Part shown: in pieces, positions 23,364-36,573 of the stretch
How positions within the stretch are numbered: position 1 is the stretch's first letter
Layout of the letters: every line of letters starts with the position of its first letter
Origin: Nepenthes gracilis
Taxonomy: Eukaryota; Streptophyta; Magnoliopsida; Caryophyllales; Nepenthaceae
Reading direction: 5' to 3'
DNA length: 64,000 bases
NCBI GenBank assembly: GCA_033239525.1
Contig: BSYO01000033.1
Coordinates: 11,461,501 to 11,525,500 of the forward strand
Made by a program: the position numbers and the translations under genes
Notes under the pieces: generated by a model
The model's input: only the letters and a program-made list of their open reading frames with translations
Told to the model about the DNA's origin: nothing
Database searches by the model: none

Positions 23364-24792
23364 TTACTCGCTACTCTTGGTCAGCCCGCTTGAAATCGTG
23401 CTGATAACGCCGACAGCAGTGCGGTTCCTTGGTGGCTTGCTAGCTTCACCTTTGGAAGCCCCGAGGACCTTCCTTGAGCCCTTCAAGAACCGTGTGAGGT
23501 GTCCTCGGTGAATCAGGTCTTCTATTTCCTTCTGCAGGATCTGGAAATCTTCCGTGGTGTGCCCCAGAGACTGGTGGAAATGGTAGTATTTTGTTTGGTC
23601 TTCAGCCACTAGGTTATTCGACACTTTGGGCCACTTCAGGAACTTTTCATCCCTGATCTGTATCAGGATGTTTGAGCAAATGTCATTCAGGGGAGTCAAG
23701 GTTATCAACCTTACTCCCTCCAGGCACTCGACTAGGGCCACGGTTATTTGCGGCGCTCCTGGAAGTGGCCGCAGTCTCCATTTCTTTTCTTCCTAGCGAC
23801 TGGCACCTCTGGCAGTCATTCCGTGTGTTTGGGACACCTCGCCTCATTGGCCTCCTTGGTCATGATATAGGCCCGAGCAATGGCCTTAACTTTTCGGAAG
23901 GACTGAGGGTGCTATTGTGCCAGGTGCTTGAAGAACTCTCCCGCTGCCAACGTGGCGATGAAGGCGCTGAGCTTCATCTCGTCAAAGAGCTGGGGGATTC
24001 GATGGGTTTTGGTGATGAAGCGAGGGAGGAACCAGTTCAAGCTCTCCTCCAGCCTTTGGCGGAAGCGAGCAAGGTGTGAGGGCTGCTTCTCCTCCTTCCT
24101 GTTGGAGGCAAACTAGCACAGAAAGTAATCGGCGAGCTTGTTGAAGGAGTAGATTGAGTTGGTCTAGAGGCCATGGAACCAGAGCATGGCATCCCCTTTG
24201 AGTGTGAGGGGGAAGCACTGGTGCATGACGGCCTCACTGGCCCCGTGGAGAGACAAGTGTGTACGAAAGTAGTCTAGGTGATCCATCGGATCCATACTTT
24301 CATGGTACCTATCCAGTATTGGCATCTTAAACTTGAGGGGGAGTAGCTGAGCCTAGATGCCCATGGCAAATAGTGACCTTCGCAGGTCGAGCGCTAGTTG
24401 TCTGGGCTCCATTTTGAACACGTGGTTCCATATCTTGTCCACTTTCTCCTCTATCCGAGGGGTGAACCCGCTCTTCTTCACATTAATGAAGTCTCGAAGC
24501 TCGGAGTTGCCCTGTAGGTCATGCTAGCCGTGGTGGCTGCCCATACAGGTTAGCAACATACTGCACGAGCTCTCTCTTCCAGTTGTTGGCCTCCTGTTGC
24601 TGTGGAAGTTGTGGAGATTCCACCTCTATGGGCATTCCACCGGCTCATCCCTACTAGGGAGGCTCCAAGCTGCCGTCTAGGCCCTGCTATCGGAGACCGC
24701 CTGGGCCTCGGCGTCATCAGGCCGAGTAGTTCTTGCGACTGGGCTTTCCTTCCGGGTTTCCTACATCGAGAGGTGGATATTGTGTTGACCAT
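23364..24792 (-). pseudogene. gag (copy 2), frameshifted
   Basis: It starts MVNTISTSRCRKPGRK at 24792 on the minus strand, 53 nt after the primer-binding site. The conserved block matching copy 1 lies at 24160-24440, broken by frame changes. The C-terminal part is open at 23364-23741 (DEKFLKWPKVSNNLVAEDQT, FLKGSRKVLGASKGEAS). No zinc knuckle is obvious. Confidence 0.75.
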
Positions 24793-24844
24793 TTTTGGAG
24801 TAAAGGAGTGAACGTTAGGACTGGTGGTTGGACGTTTTTCGTCG

Positions 24845-24863
24845 TTCCCAAAGACGACACCAA
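24845..24863 (-). other. Primer-binding site of the Tat element (copy 2)
   Basis: On the minus strand ttggtgtcgtctttgggaa directly follows the LTR terminal CA. It is a diverged form of the Tat-type PBS (TTGGCGCCGTCTGTGGGAA). Confidence 0.75.
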
Positions 24864-25743
24864 TGATGAGTCCCTAGGTTCGAGTTCTCTGTTGAATTAG
24901 GGAGCCTTGAGATTCTACGCCTGGGTCGGATCTCGAATAGGTCCGATCTCTACTCTCCTTAACCTGGCCCCTGCGCAACACAAATTACAAACAAGAGGTC
25001 AGAGGTCGGCGGGATATTCACCCACCAAAAATACTCTGATGCTCAAGTAAGAAATCTTTTTCTAAGAATGGAAAGATGCAGGAGTAAAAGTAAAAATGCG
25101 GTGGAGAATGAAAGGATGCAAAGATACAAGATGCATTGAACGATTGTGAGAGGCTGGGCTCCTTGGTTTGCACCACAGGGAGTGGCTCACTAAGGTTTTC
25201 AATAGAGGCTTTAGGATCAATGGTGCTTGATTGATCGGGAATCAGGGATTAGGGCTCAAGGTTCCCATTCCCCGTTGAAAGAATGCATATTTGTAGGTTC
25301 CATGGTGGAAGACCTTAAGCGCAGGAATCTCCAACACGTGGCAAGCTGAGATTACTGGCCACTGATCGCTGGCGTTGGTCAGCGGTGTCAGTTGTCGCCT
25401 TGCGGTGGCATGGGGACCATTACCAGGCGTGGTTGGCACGGGTTTGTTTGACCTTGCTTGGATTGGCTGGGAGTCTGCCAGGGTAGCGCACGCTACGGCT
25501 GGCCAACGTTGATCTTGCTCCCCATTGGCTGGCAGTTCCTTGGCCGTCATCCCCTGCATTGGCACACTGCGATGGCTGTTGCAGGGATGCCGGCAAAGAT
25601 TATTGGTCTTGTTGCCTGATGCTCAGTATGCCTTGTCACCTTGTGCCCAGGTTTGCCCCCATGGACTGGGCTTTTTGCTAATGGATGTCCTTCTCATAGC
25701 TGGGCCTAGCCGATCTAAATCCAATTCCATGTTGGACCCAACA
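24864..25743 (-). mobile_element. 5' LTR of the Tat element
   Basis: On the minus strand the LTR starts TGTTGGGTCC (25743) and ends ...CTCATCA (24864), giving 880 bp with TG..CA ends. It borders the PBS on one side and, after a 6 bp spacer, the right inverted-repeat arm on the other. The last 144 bp recur at 17633-17776. No second complete copy exists in the window. Confidence 0.8.
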
Positions 25744-25749
25744 GTACTT

Positions 25750-27784
25750 ATTTATTATTAAAAAATTTAATTATTTTTAAGTTTTTTTAATTTTTAACCC
25801 ATATATATTAGAGAAAAATATCAACATTACTATGCTTCACATAGTCTATTCTTCTTTACAAACTAGGAAGATTGTCAGAGATAAAAGCAAACAAAATTTG
25901 AATATTTTACTTTGAGAAATGATCTTACATTGGAACGTTTCTCTAGATTTTAATTGAAGGCGTGTTCAGTTCAATACATGCTCGGAATTTGCTTATAGAG
26001 CTTGAAAGGGTCCACCTTTCAAAAAAAGAGTCGATATGATTTGTCTTAAAGTTTAATGACATCGTCACGAGTAGAAAGTTATATATTTTTTTTATTATAT
26101 ACAGTAATATTTTAGTATTTTAATTTTAATTTATTAAACTTTTAATCTGATAATGTACGGTTATTAATAAGAATAATTAATGTACAACTAATTACAAATT
26201 AGCTTAGATTAATTTCGTATAAAAATCGGACATGTCGAATTTATAAGAATATTGAAATGATATTTTAATAATTTTCTATAAACAACCTATGAATATTTTC
26301 AATCTCATAAAATAATAATTAAGATTAATATGATATTAATACTTGTAAATGTAATTAATAGTATGATAATTAATTAAATTAGTTAATTAGTATTAATAAT
26401 TATAAAAAATGCATTGAACCAAATGCATTCACCCTCTTCCCCAATAGAATTCATCTCCCTAGACATGCACAGTTGGCTATTTTCTCTTCATCTTCCTCAT
26501 CCTCTTTATAAAATATGGATTCAAAAATATTTTTTTAATAATGATTATTCAAACTAAGTTGATATATTCTTTTTCAGTTAATTGATAGTTTTGGGTCAAA
26601 TCATGTTTTGAACAAAAATAAGTTAAGTCAGTGCCGCGTGACCAACGCTTAACCCATACTCATGCATGTTTTGGATAATAAAAATGAACATAAAAGACAC
26701 CTTTAGGGCTATCATGCGTATTTTAAAGTAGATTAATTATATCCGATATGTGTTCAAATGGCGCATGTGTATATTTGGTACAACATATTAATGTCTAAAA
26801 AGCACTCGATGGACTCTCGTATGTGGTATTGGTTGTGTTTTGATGTCTAATCCATACCTAATTAGCGAATACGTGCTGCTGAAATTCCAAGTAGAGATGA
26901 TTTTGAAGCTTAGAAGTTCTGCGATAAAATATTTCGAGTCTTCTTTGTTGATTTATTATTTTTGAACATTTTAATAGGATTATATTCCAAGAGTTTTTAA
27001 TATTATGGATATTTTTAATATTTTATATTTTAAAGAGTTTAATATTTATTACCAATATTTTATTTGACAATTTAATCATAATAATTATTTATTGTTTGAT
27101 TTTTTGTATGATTGGTCTAGGCCAGTCACGCAATTTGGGTTCGAACCGCTTCATACATGCCTCTAGAATTATTTGTTTTGACTAGTGCTTAGGCAATGTC
27201 ATGGGAGCTCGAGCAGAAAAAGCAATCCTACTACCAATTTCTCAATAAGAAATTTTGACTAAGTAAATTATTTATTAATAATCCCTCAACTTCTAAGATG
27301 TGTGGCTCAAATATTCAATACTCATACTAAGAACTATACTGTGGTTAAACTATAAATCGTTTTAGAGATTTTTATTTTTTCATGGAGGCATTTGCTTGAA
27401 GCCTGTGAAATCTTTTTCACGCATAATTTGTAAGCGCAATCTTAGCCTGTTTTCTTTAAAGTTTTATTGATAATAAAAACTCTAGAATAATGCCGATGAC
27501 CAAAATTTTTGAATTAGTATATGAAGAATGAAGAAGAATATTAGTTAGACCCAAAAGATTTCATTGAATATTTAATTATTTTAAATAATAGCAAAGAAGA
27601 AGATTTAATAAGTGATCAAACATGTGAAATATGAAGTAACACATGAATTATTATGCATTTACTCATTATAATTTTTCAGTTTTTATACAATGTAATGTCA
27701 AATGTTTAATCAATGAAGACTTTACTCAATATCCTTTGTACATATATATTTTTACCTTTCTCAATTTGGTCTATTTGGCCGGTA
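25750..27784 (-). repeat. Right arm of the 2.04 kb inverted repeat
   Basis: This is the reverse complement of 6468-8507. A gggttcgaacc at about 27138-27148 looks like a tRNA B box but lacks a convincing A box. Apart from that the arm is AT-rich and non-coding. Homology stops at 27784 (ggccggta). Confidence 0.8.
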
Positions 27785-28694
27785 TCATGGAACAATCCAA
27801 CCATAGATTGGCCGAGTGCCACGTCAGATAAAGTGTTATAATAGATGTAATAATTTGATCGAGTACTAACACGACTTATTTAACACCTGAATTTTTTGAT
27901 AGATGCATTAAATATAGTCTACCTGATTACACTAGTAAAATCAGTATAGATTAGGAAATAACCAACGGATTAATTCACTTTGGCTTCACACAGCCATCAA
28001 AATGCACCCAATGAATCCCCCTAGAATTATTTCAATAGAATTAAGGATAGTATTTACATTTTTGAATAGGTTACTCATTAAAAAGATTCGAAACAATTGC
28101 TATTTGATAAAAATTTATAACTATTAAGTCAGAACGGGTTTGATGTAGCTCAATCCCTCTGAGCCAAAGTCATAATTGCATCCACTTATAATTCAAATGA
28201 ACTAGTTCAAATTAGTTATTAGATATTTTTTATTTCTGAAATATTTTGTCAAAAAAATTATACTCTCATGAAAATATAAAATATTCAAAAGAAATAGAAT
28301 ATCTAGATTATAATATTATATAAATTATATATTTAAATGATTAATTTTATATAAAAGTTATTAATTATATAATATATATGAAATAAAAAATATACTTAAA
28401 CTTAATATTTATTCAAAATAAAAATATATTTATAAAAAATTATAATTCTAAATGAATAAGTCACTTTTACATGAATTATATTCTGTTTAAAAAATTAATC
28501 AAATATACTTTTTAACTATATATATTTATATGTAATATTGATATATTTTATAAAATATAAGGTGAGCTAAGTTTAAATTCTATTGATTCTAAATTGCAGT
28601 AATCTAGCAATGGTGGCACATATACCTCGCGGCCCCAACCTTCCATTGGAGAGCCTCTTCTTCCAACCAAAGTAGGTTATTACTCTGTCAACAC
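27785..28694. other. Unassigned AT-rich sequence
   Basis: I see no gene or repeat with support between the inverted-repeat arm and the VTE6-like fragment. 28200-28560 is very AT-rich. Confidence 0.5.
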
Positions 28695-29130
28695 ATGAAA
28701 ATGTTTGAAATGGCTTTCTTAACCACATTGCCCATCGACCCTCAATTCCTCCCCTCCGTTTCAGCCATCCTGTTCCCAGCACTGCGGAAACACCTTCGCA
28801 AACACTTCTACTTCACATTCGACACTACCTCTAATAATACCGATCTCTCAACTTTTACTAGACCTACAAAGAAAAAGATGTCCCAATTTCTTACGAAGAC
28901 AACTCCGTCACTAGGTGATCTTATTGGCCCTCTATTGGGAGCGATTGATAATCCCTCTAATTGGCAATCGGCCATTTTGTCTAACGTCGTGATTTTCGCT
29001 TCTTGTTTATCTGATTTTTATCACAGGCCTTTCTTCCTTTGGAATCATTGCTACCTTTTTGCTTGGTTCTCTTGCATGGCGTGCTTTTGGTCCTTCTAGG
29101 TTTCTTCTCGTCGCCACCTAATTTGTTATT
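28695..29130 (+). pseudogene. First exon of a VTE6-like (DUF92/TMEM19) membrane protein, broken
   Basis: It starts at ATG 28695. The first ~95 codons could be a plastid transit peptide with Ser/Thr/Lys-rich sequence, followed by SNWQSAILSNVVIFASC. After a frameshift near 29010-29030 the match goes on as FITGLSSFGIIATFLLGSLA and WRAFGPSRFLLVAT, a stop (TAA in place of a Tyr codon), then FVI directly before a canonical donor (GTAAGT, 29131). This matches the start of the DUF92 domain of plant VTE6 (phytyl-phosphate kinase of the plastid envelope, tocopherol pathway). Assignment rests on recalled family sequence. No later exons were found on the plus strand up to 31900, so it appears to be a truncated gene relic. 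Confidence 0.6.
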
Positions 29131-31965
29131 GTAAGTTTCGGATTCAATTTGACGTTTTGCAATTTGCCCTTGTAAATGATTTTTTGGGGGTTTTCTCAAA
29201 TACCGTGATTATGGGTTTCAGGTTTTGTTCAATTTTTTTGAGAGTTCATGTTCCTATGCGCCCATTTTTTTCCATTTGTATTTGCATTAGTTTGGCTTTG
29301 GCAACCTACAATCGGTTAGTTTTTTCTGATCTACCATTCAATGTGGCTTTATTGAATGTAGTTTGAGGGAGTTCTTGCACTTACTCCTAAGTGCTACAAC
29401 CAATTGATGAGCATTCATTTTATTTAGTAATTAGGAGGATGAGCATGCCTTCTTATTATATAATTTCCCAGTGAAATAAAATCTTCATTGCTACTATAAA
29501 TGTCATATTTGGAGATGGGTGTTAAAAATTTCCTATTTAGGTTAGTTAAATGCCTCACAAAAGAGAGGATGTTGGGTTGAATTGACTAAAGTAGCTTGAA
29601 TCTAAACTATATTGTCCTAGTCACAGTTAACAAGTAATTGCAACGAAAGTAAGCCCAACCTAATCATAGTCAATGACTCAAGGGCGCTCCATCACGTGTG
29701 CACCCTTGTATTAAGATATCCAAGGGCCCACATTTGATATTTGGGAAAAAATATACGTAAATAGTTATTTTTTTTATTGTTTTTTATAATTTTAAAATAT
29801 AAAAATTTTCATATTATAAAAAAGTTAACAAAACTATAACCATTTTTTCATATATAAATATATTAAAAAAATTTTTTATACATATACATTTGGGTCCATT
29901 GGATGAATATCCAAGGGCTATTGGCATTCTATTGCCCTCCCTTATGATAGAGTGCCCCTCAATACGAGTTAAGATAGCTTGCTTCTACTCCTTAGCACCC
30001 ACCAAACCAGCTAGAGCAAGTCTAATCTATAGGACTTTGTTCTCTTCACACTGTAATACACTAATCGAAGATGTTTATCTTCAATGGCTTTAGGGACAAT
30101 TAACCTTCACGATTTTACTCTCATTAATACAGTGTGTTCAAAAATGAAATCCTATTAGAGGTAAACTCTAACACTCAACAAATAAACCTTTCCCTAACTA
30201 ATTTGAATATTTGATTTGTGCTATTTTCTCATACTTTGCATATGTTAAAAATCACAATTGCATTTCCATACGAAAAGCCTAGGCAAGTTGGCATACAACT
30301 ACTAAATTCCCATCATGGACTAGAGAAAATAAAAGGTTGGATATAGAGAGAACGGTGCATTTGAAAAGTATCCCACCCTTCTCCCACCCCCCAAAAAATT
30401 AAAAAGGTAATCAACTTATAGAGTGATTTAACAAGAGAGAGGCTGGGGAGGAGTCATTGACTTCTCTCTCTTCTATTGGCTTGCAAAGTTCAGCAAAACT
30501 AACACAATGCAGTTGACTATATTTCTTAGCATAAATGTCTGTGATACGAGGCTGGCAACAAAATGTTCAAAACCTAACAAACATAGTAGTCTATTTTTAA
30601 AATAAGCAACTGTGTATGCAATACTTTCAATAGATATTTAAACTTAATGTCTGGATATCAGTTTAGTGTAAGTCTTGGTGCAATGGTGAGGTGGATTCAT
30701 TACAATTAGGAGTTCATAAGTGACTAGAAACTACATTTTTGCTACCTGCTTGTATTTGGCCTTCTCTTAAGTCTACAATGCATTCGACATCGGGCCACCT
30801 ATTATATCAGTCTAGGTATACAGCCAGTTGTTTGTGCATGCTAAGTTTTTGCTTCTAGGTATCGTATTACAACATAATGTTACAAAAATAGATGTTTGGG
30901 TTTGGCCACCACTAAACTTTGAAGTTTGTGTAGATGAAATCACTTAGGGCCAAGAAGTTGTCTAGCTTCAACTACACTAGGCATTTGCATTTTTTCCAAA
31001 TTCAACTATGCATGTTTGAATGTTGTTGGCTTCGTATAGCCAATCCAGTAGGGACGCTTTTGTGGGAACTCAAGCATATATATTTATGCTGTAACTTGTA
31101 ACATGGACATTTGGTAAGATTATGTTAGGTCCATGTCTGACAAGCATGTACAAGTTTAAGAGTCACACATTCATCTGAAGCATGGCATTTTTGTCATCTA
31201 TGTTAGTTCATAGACTATTCTATAGAGTAATAGTAGCCCATTCAAAAATTCTTGAAATCCCAACTTATGCAACAGAGCTGTAACTCTGCTGGTGGCAAGA
31301 ACATCTACATGATTTGCAAACTTGTAATTATTTGTGACTTCTCTTACATGAGTTAAATAAGATCCATCTCTTTTAGACAGACAACAGCATTATCTAGAAT
31401 AAATGGCCATATTGATGCATAATCAAGTCTTTATGTAAGTTCAAAACATACAATTTGTTTGCCTGCAGGGGATGTTTGAAAGATATACAATTAAAGTAAC
31501 TTGTCTTAGATGGCTATAAGATGACATAGCCATTTGTTTGCTCCATGATATGTTTATCAAGTTGTTTAATCAATAAATTGATGCAAGAGTTCAATCAACC
31601 AACGGTTCATTTGCTAGTCTAAATTCAGTGTAATTAAGGAGATTCCATGGGGCATAAGTATTAGGATATGAATTCCATAGAATTGTTAATTGTACCATGA
31701 GAGATTGCATAAATTTTGACTCTAAAAATAACTAAATAAGATATCATATTAAAATAAATATATATAAAGTAACCATGTAATATTATCGTTATGGTAACAT
31801 TAAACATTTAGAAGAATCTCTAAAAAGGACATATACAAACTCCAAACTCTCTCTCCTATTAATCTAAATTAATATCAAATAGTTCAATCTCAGAAAGTAA
31901 CTTGCTCGAGGGCAAGACTTCTTGAGCCTCCTTGTTCTTACTTTGTATCGAGGTCAACAAGTCCA
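29131..31965. other. Intergenic or intronic sequence without recognised features
   Basis: There is no convincing exon on either strand. The reading frame at 29890-30093 is short and matches nothing known to me. The end near 31965 would include the 3' UTR of the receptor-kinase pseudogene on the minus strand. Confidence 0.5.
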
Positions 31966-32298
31966 TCAATGAACAATCCATCGATCTGCTCTTTTGAACT
32001 TGACTAGACTTCGTGTGGTTGACCCTTTGGATTTGCTTTTTGGGGACAACCTCTTGAATGCTTTGAATCGTGTATTATCCTCCAGCATTCCTATACATTT
32101 GATGATCAGTGGTTGAACTTGAATTTTTCCTTCAATCATGCTCACAACTGAAGACATGATTGGCCTAAGCATGGGAGATGGGTTAGCACATAATAGAGCC
32201 AAGTTCAACAGCATCAATGCCTCATCCTCGGGAAAATTTGAACCGATGCTTGAATCGACGAGCTCTAGAAGGTTCCCTTGCTCTTGTAGGACATAGGC
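31966..32298 (-). pseudogene. Last exon: kinase C-lobe and tail
   Basis: It starts at AG|GCC and encodes AYVLQEQGNLLELVDSSIGS, NLALLCANPSPMLRPIMSSV and a Lys/Ser-rich tail ending RADRWIVH and TGA. The conserved Arg of subdomain XI (LRP) is kept. This exon is fully open at normal length. Confidence 0.88.
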
Positions 32299-33539
32299 CT
32301 TCAATTTTCGTAAGGAAAAGAAAATTGTTATGTTGTATGGTCTGTGGTGTAAATCATTGACAATTGTATTGAAATTTAGGTTTGACATTCATTCGTATAA
32401 GATTCAAGGATGAAAACTAAAAATCATAGAGTTCAATAAGTTATGTCGATGAGAAATGTTTCGGGGATGATTTTTAATCACTATCGTGTGATGTGATACT
32501 TATCTATCCATCTAATTTTGTGAGACACCAAGGCCATTTTGTTCAGGCTAAGTTTTAATATGCAATATGATCAAAGGTATTTGTTACTTATGAACGAAAA
32601 TGATCAAAAAATTAAACTTTATTTAATTTTCAGACCATGCATTGAAGTAAAAAAACTAGCCCGACCTAATTTATACATAATTATATACATAAGCACAGTA
32701 TGAATCTAATCCCAATTTACCTCCTCTGGGGATACCTTGAGTCACAAACCCTCTTCCCCACTTTCTTGTCTACCTCAATTCTCAAAATCTAAGTCTAATA
32801 TCACCTAGTTTTTAGAAATGGACAAACACGAACAATAATTTTTATTCGAGAAATCAGGCCTAGACTTTCCCTGGCCACATATTTTGAATAGTTTTTGGAC
32901 ATGCAGCCTAGCTCATGTCCTATCCAAATGTGTGAGCGCATTAGTATATATGAATAGATAAAATACCACATTATCGAAGATATATAAAAAATAGCTAAAG
33001 AAATTTCCTCTAATACCAATCTATTTCATATTGCCAAACATATGTTCTCTTAGGAATGCATTTTAGTGTATCAAATAAGTGTATCTCAAATTCAGGCTCC
33101 AATGCCAAAGCTTTGGTTGTAGTTATTGTATAGGAAAATTATCACTTTCATTATTAATTATTTTATTTTTACAATTATATTCTCTAATTTACTCTGCGAA
33201 CTCTTTTATTTTACCTGAAAAATTTACCCAAATCATGCAAAAACTTCCAAAACCTTCACTTCAATTTTTGTTTACACTTAACAGTTTTTTTGTATCAAAT
33301 GGGTAGATATATATATATATAAAGGTGGTGGTTCATGATATTGAGGTTCTACTAATTTGTTTAAGAAGACGGAAAAAATAAAAAAAAAAAAAAAAGAAAC
33401 GCTTTTTCTTCATTAGAAAACATAATGTTTGTACCAACAGAAATTTGAGTTAGAAGCTGTGGCATTAGAGTTTATGATGTATTTAGAATATTTATGTAAA
33501 TGTCAACCAATCTCTAATGGTGTCGAGTCCCTGATATAA

Positions 33540-33770
33540 TTTCTTAATACCGTGATAATAGTGTAATATATTATTATATTAGCAATATATTATGATATAT
33601 TATCCGATATATCTGATATTAAGTTAAAATATTAGCCAATATAACCACAATATATTATAATTATCAAAAAAAATTTTGATATTTTTTATATTAATATATA
33701 TGATCAGATATATTTAATATCAATATAATTACAACCAATACTGATATTTTTAATTATGATTTAAAATCGT
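33540..33770. repeat. MITE-like AT-rich repeat copy
   Basis: This copy has the same gatatattagccaatat and ttaatatcaatataattac phrases as the other copies. The ends are worn. It lies in a kinase intron. Confidence 0.45.
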
Positions 33771-33821
33771 AGAAAATGGCATTCCTAAAAAGATGAAGAA
33801 ATTCAAGTAGATGATTATTAC

Positions 33822-33971
33822 CCATTCAAAAGATAGACAAACTCCCCCTTTGGCCTATCGTTTGTGTTATTTTTTCCACTGACAATCTCAAGTACAACTA
33901 CTCTAAAACTATTGTCATCTACTTTGTCAGTCAAGTAGCCTCTCATTGTATATTCAGGAGCCATATATCCT
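33822..33971 (-). pseudogene. Kinase exon with the APE motif
   Basis: 150 nt, acceptor GTTCAG and donor GTAATA. It encodes GYMAPEYTMRGYLTDKVDDN, SFRVVVLEIVSGKNNTNDRP and KGEFVYLLN. The family DVYSFG motif reads DDNSFR. The exon end (AATGG in place of GATTGG) is one base short for joining with the next exon in frame. Confidence 0.82.
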
Positions 33972-34886
33972 CTGAACAAATCCACAGTGAAGAAAAAGGA
34001 AAAAAAATTAGATATTGGAATGCATAATAAATAAAATAAAAAAATTACTTATACATCCATTTTACGTCTATTTTACTAAAATATGTAAAGAAAGAGAAGA
34101 AAAAGTTATTTTTTAACTATTTTTTCTAGTGGACTAATGTGGGAATGTCATGTTTCTATTCAAATAGTGTACAAAGGGAGTATGAATATAAAATGATACT
34201 CGTAATCTTGTACTCCTTGATTTACGCTCACACATGGGAGATTTAGGCACAGTTTTAGTAACTCATAAATATGTATTGATCAGACTTATTAGTTTAAACT
34301 ATTACTTTAAAGATAGTCATAACATATATAAGTAAACTCTATAAGCATTCATGCAGAAATATATGCTCACTATACACATGTATTCACACATGCAACATAC
34401 TGTTGACTTCTTCCTTGTGAGTTCTCCTAATTCTAACAATTGATATCATAAACAAATTGGGAATAAGGTCCATTTGTTAAGAAAGTTGCATACCTAACTT
34501 TCAGTTCTACAGTCATGTGTACAACTTATTGTTATAGGGATTGTATATCCAAATTTTATCAATGTAATAGTGTTGGACGCCGTCATTGTTATTAGATAAA
34601 GTGCTACTAGATTTGCATTCAAAGAAGAATGCTTGATGTAGATGAACTCACGTATGGGGGGAAGACTGCTAGAAATATATGTGAATTAATAAATTGTCTC
34701 ATAACATTAGAAATTGTGGTGTTTTATAAAGGTATGCTGGGCCGTTACCCATTAGATTAGGCTTTTGGGTTTAAAATAGTGACCAACACATATAAGTATG
34801 TCCTACAAGTGCCCATGCCTACGTGTGCTAGTAGTGTTTATATAGGCAATACGGTATTGACTTTTTCCTTGATAATTCCCCACTAA

Positions 34887-35164
34887 TGGATGAAAATATC
34901 AATCAATATTTACTTGTATCAAGGCTCCCGGATGTCAATATTTTTTTATATTGTAACAATATCATAATATGTTTTGACATCAATCAATCCAGCCGATATT
35001 TAGCTAATATGTTATCCGTTACAACTGATATATTGGTCGATATGATATTGTCAGTTTATGATTTTTAAAAATTTCTTTTATTAATATATTTGATATAAAT
35101 ACGCATTGTCCAACATGTCGAATATTAATGTAACTGCAACTGACACCTGTATTTTCATCTATAC
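34887..35164. repeat. MITE-like repeat copy with visible terminal inverted repeats
   Basis: It starts tggatgaaaatatc and ends gtattttcatcta, which are near-perfect inverted repeats of about 13-15 bp. The interior is AT-rich with ccgatatttagc and atattggtcgatat. Length is about 280 bp. Confidence 0.6.
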
Positions 35165-35225
35165 CCCCGAATCTAACAATAATAACTGCTTATTATCATT
35201 ATTGTACCCATGATGTGAAAGAATC

Positions 35226-36573
35226 TTGCACTATATCCCTACTCTATCAAATTGCTCCCCAGTGAAGATTTGTGGGGATGGTTACTACCCTCTTCTCAAG
35301 CTAAGCCTACTGATTGATGCATTCATCACTTTGGTTGGTAAAAATATGTGGTTTTTGGCTAGAAGGCATTGATACTTTTGTTGGGATAGTGTGGCGGCAC
35401 CTGACATGTTGAAATATTTCATTTATTTTTGTTCCAATACCCTCTGACATATTCTAAGTATATAGGGCTAGTTTTTTTATTTTTAAAAAATTACAGTTCT
35501 AAACATAAACTAAGGAGAAATTAGATCCATTCAATAATTTAAATATAATTAAAAATCTAAACCCCTATTACATTTTTTTCATTGTGTAGCATAAGTTATG
35601 AAGTAATTCATTTATATTGACTAACTTACAAATTAATTCTTTTTGAAAATTTTTTTGGATGATGAAATAAGAAATATACATTTCTATATATAAAACTATT
35701 GGCCAATATTGTAAGTATCCACTTAAATGTATTAGTATTGGTCCCCAACACTGATATTTTTTGTTATTACGGCAATATCATGATTAGTTATTGTATCAAT
35801 GATATATCATTTTTATAGGCCAATAATTAAAATATTGGCCAATACAATTGGTAATTAGTTAATATATCGACCAATACACCTTATGAATTTAATATTTTAA
35901 AATTTTTTTTGATACCAATACATATTATCTAAAACTAATATGATTATGACCAGTACAGATATTGAAACCTGCTATTTTTATCCATAATATTTTAGTATAA
36001 TAGTATAGTTGATCAGTAATATTCTCAATATCTTTAAATAAATTAAAATTTTTAGTTAATATATCTCCAACATATCGTCACATCATTTTTAGAAAACTAA
36101 CATACCAGTATGCCAATATCATATCATATAATATTCATGTCCTGTGTCAATATCCTTTCTTGCATGCTTACTAGAAAGATTAGAAAAAACTGAACAGTGA
36201 TATAGGAGAAAGAAGCAAAATGTAAAACTCACATAGTATTCAAGAAAAAGAGGTTGGAAAAACTCACATTGTTCCAACTATTCTTGTGCTGATATGAGTG
36301 TTTTCATCTTCATCAAGCTTTGCTAAACCAAAATCTGATATTTTAGCATTTAGATTCTTATCAAGCAAAATATTAGTGGCCTTTATGTCCCTGTGAACAA
36401 TCTTGAGCCTTGACTCTTTGTGAAGATAAGTTAGCCCCCTTGCCACACCCAAACATATACTTTCATGTAGGCCAATCCAAGTTTAACAGATTAAGCTCAC
36501 GACCTAAAAAATTAGGCACATTTGAGATGAACAGATAAATTATGAAAGAGCAAAGGAGAAGAGTAACAACAAC
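35226..36573 (-). repeat. Source-side copy of the duplicated kinase-gene segment
   Basis: This is a direct repeat of 8508-9857 (1348 versus 1350 bp), covering one kinase exon and flanking intron with a MITE-like copy inside (about 35660-35985). It lies in place among the other kinase exons, so it is the original locus. Confidence 0.85.
36268..36503 (-). pseudogene. Kinase exon with the catalytic loop, stop and frameshift
   Basis: 236 nt, two shorter than its duplicate at 9550-9787. Relative to that copy, the Arg codon CGA has become TGA (WPT-stop) and GGA is reduced to T just after, shifting frame. Downstream the catalytic loop [16 protein letters not shown] and [16 protein letters not shown] are intact. 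Splice sites are canonical. Confidence 0.88.

Larger units (their letters stand above)
9858..25743 (-). mobile_element. Rearranged Tat-lineage Ty3/gypsy element (composite)
   Basis: gag-pol reads on the minus strand. From high to low coordinate: 5' LTR (24864-25743), primer-binding site, gag, protease, RT, RNase H, a second (Tat-type) RNase H, integrase, a tandem-repeat 3' untranslated region, then a duplicated block: a truncated LTR, PBS, gag, protease and RT, again the tandem-repeat region, and finally plus-strand accessory genes. No 3' LTR matching 24864-25743 is present, and the low end (9858) lacks LTR termini, so the element is truncated. All ORFs carry stops and frameshifts. Confidence 0.8.

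Noticed and set aside
27125..27160. Possible tRNA or SINE promoter (B-box-like gggttcgaacc)
   Set aside because: No cloverleaf, no convincing A box, and the reverse-complement copy in the left arm has lost the motif.
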